From positions 209,697 to 273,696 of the forward strand of contig CAZMNY010000005.1 of the NCBI GenBank assembly GCA_964567745.1: a stretch of DNA of 64,000 nucleotides, given 5' to 3'. Shown piece after piece: positions 60,518 through 64,000 of the stretch (positions are counted from its first letter, which is position 1; every line of letters starts with the position of its first letter). Both the position numbers and the translations under genes were made by a program. Under the pieces are notes generated by a model. The model worked only from the letters and a program-made list of their open reading frames with translations, was not told where the DNA came from and did no database searches. The stretch is from CAZMNY01 sp964567745. Its GTDB lineage: Bacteria; Planctomycetota; Planctomycetia; Pirellulales; Pirellulaceae.

Positions 60518-63500
60518 TTAGGGGAGGTAGACAAACTCGGGCGAATTCATCAGGGTCCAGATCATGTCTTCCATTCGCTGTCGCCACTTCGCATCGAGTC
60601 GATTGGTAGGCGGATCGCCTTTTTCGACGGCTCGTTGCAATTCGACTTTGATCTCATTGGCTCGCGGATGGAGATGGTTTGACCACCCGACAAGCCCTCT
60701 TGGCAGCGGCTTCTCCTTGGCCATCGGTTTGGGATTCTTCACCATTCGGCGCTGGTAATTGTCACTCAGCAACTCGGCGAACAATTCGCTTTCGGTCGTG
60801 CTAGGTCTTCGGGTGAGCATCCGCAAATAGACTTGCTCGATCAATTGCTCGAGCGGTTGGTCCTGCAGAGCCATCGACGTAATGACGTTGTCGTCCGATA
60901 GTCGTGTGATGCGCTGAGCGAGAATGCTATTGGCCATCACGGCTGGTTGTAAGACAGTCGGTTCATCGTCCCGCTCGGTGATCGGGTTTTGTCGAGCGCT
61001 TCGCCAGCCAAATGTTTCCAAGACGGTGACGAACGGCTGGGCGAAAGGCAGCGCCAAGCTCGGTCGGTCACGTTCATTCGCCAACGAAGCGAATTGCCAA
61101 GCATGGTCCGGTTCGCCGAGGTTGAGCGCTGAACTGGCGAATTGCAGGGAACCGTCTATATCGATACAGAGTTGTCCTGCGTTGAACCGTTTCCCTGCGA
61201 CTTGAAACATCGAGTCGACAATTTGCTCGGCGCTCATGCGTCGCAGAATCGGGGCATCGAACAAGTAGGGTTGAGTTGCATCGACATCTTTCTCGCTGCG
61301 GGCGACACGTTGATACGCGTGCGAATTGAGGATCAAGCGCGCGATATGCTTGAGGTCGTAGTTGTGGAGGACAAATTCGCGCGACAAGTAAGCCAGAAGT
61401 TTTGGATGCGTCGGTACGTCGTCATCCCAATCATCCACTGTCTCGACGAACCCTCGGCCGAGGTAGCGAGTCCAGACACGATTGACGATGACGTTTGCGA
61501 AACGCTGATTGTTTGGGGAGGTGATGAGTGCGGCGAGTGTTTCGCGCTCGTCACCAGCGTCGGCGAGCTTTTTCGGCAGCGACTTCTTAGCTACCAGATC
61601 GGAGAAAGCCCAGTCAGGGACGACCTTGGTGCCCGGTTTCAGCGTGACTTCAACCATCAGCGAGGAAACGGCCTCGTCTCCGCCGGGGATAGAGCTGGTG
61701 GCGGGGACGACTTGAGGGGATCGCTTGAGCATGGCGGCCAAGCTGAACAGGTCCTTTTGCACAAAGTCGCGAAACGGCGCGTCATGACATCTCGCGCAAG
61801 TCATGTTGAGTCCGAGGAAGGCGCGGCCGACGATTTGCGCTTTGGCGGCCATGGGCACATCATTTTGAGCCGCCATTTCGAATCCGGCTGGGCCTCCGAA
61901 ATATCGGCTACCCTCCATGCGGATCAGTTCGGTCGCGAATCGATCGAACGGTTTGTTGTCTAGGAACGACTCATGAATCCACCAGCGAAATGGCCCGCTA
62001 TTATTCAGGCTCGCTTTGATCAGGTTGGGATTTTCCGCCAGAACGTCTTGCCAATAGCCGACCCAGTTGTCTGCCCACTGCGGTTGGTTGAGTAGTCGGT
62101 CGATAGCGCGAGCACGACGCTTCGTCGAATCGTCGGTAGTAAACTGCTCGATCTGCGCTTGGGTCGGCAAGAGCCCAGTTGTGTCCAATGTAAGTCGGCG
62201 CAGAAAGGCCAGATCGTTGGTCAATGGAAACGGTTTTAACTTCGCGTCCTGCAATCGAGCTGCGATGAATCGATCGATGTCGTTGTTCACCGGCGCGGTG
62301 GAGGATACCGATGGCACGGTGGGGGCGGGAGTCTTGGCGGCTATTTCTCGCGCCAGCGCGTGGCGATCGATCCAATATTTCGTTTCGGGTTCACCAGCCG
62401 TCTTTCGTCGAACTCCGTTCAATGCCGCCAGGCGTTGGCGTTGTTGTCGGACGTAGTTGCTCCAACCCACGTCAGTGAAAGGAACGTCGACGGATCCGCT
62501 CAGCAGGCGAAATTCCTCACCGGGCTGACTGATGCTAACGGATGTGTCTCCGAATTCCGGCCGATGACCTTGTCCTCCAACAATCATCTCGAAACGAAAT
62601 CGATGAATCTTGCCGTCGCCTTCGACGAGGGCGACCTTCTCCGTATCGCCGCGACGAAGCGGGCGGATATTTGGCGCCAAGTTTGAGTTGAGTTCGACGA
62701 CTTTGCCGTGCGCGCTTCCTGAAATATTGTGAAAGGCGGTCTCGGCGACGAGTCGGTCGTCCATGTAGAGTCGCGAAGCGTTTCGCGATCGTACTAACAG
62801 TCGTTGCTTTCCTTTTGGCAGTTCGATTTTGCCGATGGCTCGAATTAGAAACGGCCCGGTCCGGTCGACAAGAATGCCTCGAGAATTGTATTTCTTGGGG
62901 ACGTCAACAATGCCGAACGTGGGAGTCGTAAAACTCTCAACGTAGCGCGGCGGGCGAAACTTCCACGACTTCTTGTTCGATAGACCTTCAAATATGTCTA
63001 CGTGAATAGTGCCTTCTCTCAGCTTGTCCCACTCGATCAGTTTCAATGGCGGCGCCACGTATCGAAAGCGCGATTTGAGCTGATCGGCGGCAAGTGCGGT
63101 TCGATGGATGGCAACGTTGTCGATCAGTCCGTCATATGTCGCGCCGATTCTCACTTCGTCGTCATCGACAACTGGCGCCTTGTCTGTTGCGCCGCCCATA
63201 TCCCAGGTCCCTTTGACCTGCTCGCCGTCGATGAAGCCTCGTACGCTGTTCTTCTTTCCGAATTCGTACGTCACGGCGACGTGATGCCAACCATCACTGG
63301 CTGACACGCCGTTCTTTGAGGTCCAGCGATGCCAGTCTCCATTTTTCCCGGCGCTGCGAAAGAGGAAGCTGAGAGCTCCCGTGGGCGCTTTCAAACGGAG
63401 AGCGTAGTTTTGGTTGTTGGGCATGAATTTTGGATTGCCCGTTCGGCCTTTGCCAATGATGTGTAGAAAACTCCCCGAGGCGTACGATCGAGGATTGACC

Positions 63501-63802
63501 CAAGCTTCGATGGTGATCGACTCCCCTTTGTGGAAATCGAATCTGCTGTTCGGACCGGGGGCGGCCACCGAGAAAAAGGCGCGACCATCGAAATTGGCTG
63601 CCACATTGTCTCGGGCGAAATCGGGAAATTCCGGCGGCGATGGTCCCGCTTGATTGCGTTGAGCGTTGCCGTTTGGCGAGAGTGCTATGGTATCTTCGCC
63701 GTCGAAGCTCCAGTGGGCCGCGGTCTTCATGTCATCTGCGTTCGCGTTGGCGGCCAATACGCTAGCCATCGTGACGATAAATGCGAACTTTCTACCACCC
63801 AT
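60518..63802 (-). CDS. LamG - PA14-like - DUF1549 - DUF1553 protein
   Basis: 1094 residues from ATG 63802 (MGGRKFAFIVTMASVLAANA), which gives a short signal peptide. A LamG jelly roll covers about 25-260 (ESITIEAWVNPRSYASG, GWHHVAVTYEFGKKNSVRGF, DGLIDNVAIHRTALA). A PA14-like region follows (about 300-430; VDRTGPFLIRAIGKIELPKG, RLYMDDRLVAETAFH). DUF1549 is next (LTLDTTGLLPTQAQIEQF, GYWQDVLAENPNLIK) with the CARCHDAPFRDFVQ haem motif, and DUF1553 closes it (NVIVNRVWTRYLGRGFVETV). The usual N-terminal PSCyt1 haem domain is absent; binding-type modules take its place. First gene of the third cytochrome/DUF1501 pair. Confidence 0.9.
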   Translation of the reverse strand: MGGRKFAFIVTMASVLAANANADDMKTAAHWSFDGEDTIALSPNGNAQRNQAGPSPPEFPDFARDNVAANFDGRAFFSVAAPGPNSRFDFHKGESITIEAWVNPRSYASGSFLHIIGKGRTGNPKFMPNNQNYALRLKAPTGALSFLFRSAGKNGDWHRWTSKNGVSASDGWHHVAVTYEFGKKNSVRGFIDGEQVKGTWDMGGATDKAPVVDDDEVRIGATYDGLIDNVAIHRTALAADQLKSRFRYVAPPLKLIEWDKLREGTIHVDIFEGLSNKKSWKFRPPRYVESFTTPTFGIVDVPKKYNSRGILVDRTGPFLIRAIGKIELPKGKQRLLVRSRNASRLYMDDRLVAETAFHNISGSAHGKVVELNSNLAPNIRPLRRGDTEKVALVEGDGKIHRFRFEMIVGGQGHRPEFGDTSVSISQPGEEFRLLSGSVDVPFTDVGWSNYVRQQRQRLAALNGVRRKTAGEPETKYWIDRHALAREIAAKTPAPTVPSVSSTAPVNNDIDRFIAARLQDAKLKPFPLTNDLAFLRRLTLDTTGLLPTQAQIEQFTTDDSTKRRARAIDRLLNQPQWADNWVGYWQDVLAENPNLIKASLNNSGPFRWWIHESFLDNKPFDRFATELIRMEGSRYFGGPAGFEMAAQNDVPMAAKAQIVGRAFLGLNMTCARCHDAPFRDFVQKDLFSLAAMLKRSPQVVPATSSIPGGDEAVSSLMVEVTLKPGTKVVPDWAFSDLVAKKSLPKKLADAGDERETLAALITSPNNQRFANVIVNRVWTRYLGRGFVETVDDWDDDVPTHPKLLAYLSREFVLHNYDLKHIARLILNSHAYQRVARSEKDVDATQPYLFDAPILRRMSAEQIVDSMFQVAGKRFNAGQLCIDIDGSLQFASSALNLGEPDHAWQFASLANERDRPSLALPFAQPFVTVLETFGWRSARQNPITERDDEPTVLQPAVMANSILAQRITRLSDDNVITSMALQDQPLEQLIEQVYLRMLTRRPSTTESELFAELLSDNYQRRMVKNPKPMAKEKPLPRGLVGWSNHLHPRANEIKVELQRAVEKGDPPTNRLDAKWRQRMEDMIWTLMNSPEFVYLP

Positions 63803-64000
63803 GTGCCGGGCTCCACTATGAGGCCGCCTCGTTCGACTTGGCAGCAGTCTTGAGGTGCTAGTCCGATTGTCTGGTCCATCCAATATCGTCGTTCCCATCA
63901 GTGGCGTAAAGATCTCCGAGGGAATCGAAGCCGGAATCGATCGAACGCGTGACATCAGTGTGGCAATCGCGCCTGAGTTTCTCGGGGATTCTTGTATTCG
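63803..64000. other. upstream region of the last operon
   Basis: No gene is seen on either strand in these last 198 bases; an open frame continues from the cytochrome gene but lies before its signal peptide and is probably not translated. Confidence 0.4.

Overview
This 64 kb window is planctomycete chromosomal DNA, most likely from the Pirellulales/Planctomycetales. The assignment rests on lineage-typical content: planctomycete cytochrome proteins (PSCyt/DUF1549/DUF1553 and DUF1587-1595) paired with DUF1501 or DUF1552 partners, several sulfatases (one fused to DUF1080), a DUF6807/PmoA-like protein, an ECF sigma factor coupled to a Ser/Thr kinase with TPRs, and a secreted protease with the planctomycete LExRxVL-type N-terminus. 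Most coding regions sit among long antisense shadow ORFs, as expected for moderately high GC DNA. I see no rRNA, tRNA, CRISPR array, complete insertion sequence or replication origin.

Layout. 1-5.2 kb: the end of a broken serine hydrolase, a secreted metallophosphoesterase-like protein, an enolase-superfamily enzyme, and the shuffled, frameshifted remains of GH117-like glycosidases. 5.4-16.1 kb: two minus-strand cytochrome/DUF1501 pairs flanking an exported amidohydrolase. 16.5-19.1 kb: a Kelch (NanM-like) domain fused to a sodium:solute symporter. 19.5-25.1 kb: a compact minus-strand operon of ECF sigma factor, Ser/Thr kinase with TPRs, and matrixin-type protease with dockerin. 25.4-32.9 kb: di-haem cytochrome c peroxidase, P-loop kinase, a decayed PAS histidine kinase, a sulfatase-DUF1080 fusion, a small MITE-like element, a polysaccharide deacetylase and a metallophosphoesterase. 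33.0-40.5 kb: a PSCyt3/DUF1552 pair, a PmoA-like protein, a BNR sialidase and an arylsulfatase. 40.5-42.9 kb: pseudogene debris (small secreted protein, ECF sigma factor, C-terminal repeat domain) and a probably truncated secreted protein. 42.9-51.0 kb: isochorismatase-like hydrolase, L,D-transpeptidase-like protein, esterase, DeoC, a two-domain alpha/beta hydrolase and a ceramidase-like protein. 51.1-52.7 kb: a rearrangement scar joining fragments of a hydrolase and a DUF1549 gene, beside a shortened FadR-type regulator. 52.8-63.8 kb: sulfatase, a second PSCyt3/DUF1552 pair, a decayed beta-propeller gene, and a third cytochrome/DUF1501 pair.

How it fits together. Nearly all intact proteins carry export signals and are hydrolases of sulfated or acylated glycans, or belong to the cytochrome/Tat-partner pairs. 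The picture is of a glycan-scavenging planctomycete. Sialidase, NanM-like symporter, sulfatases and GH117 remnants hint at sialylated or marine sulfated polysaccharides, but no complete catabolic pathway is present.

Two things stand out. Five complete cytochrome/partner pairs lie within 64 kb, with strict matching between cytochrome type and partner type; their biochemical role is, to my knowledge, unproven. The window also has an unusually heavy load of gene debris, including an internal inversion and a permuted pseudogene. Frameshift calls could in part be assembly errors and need read-level checking.
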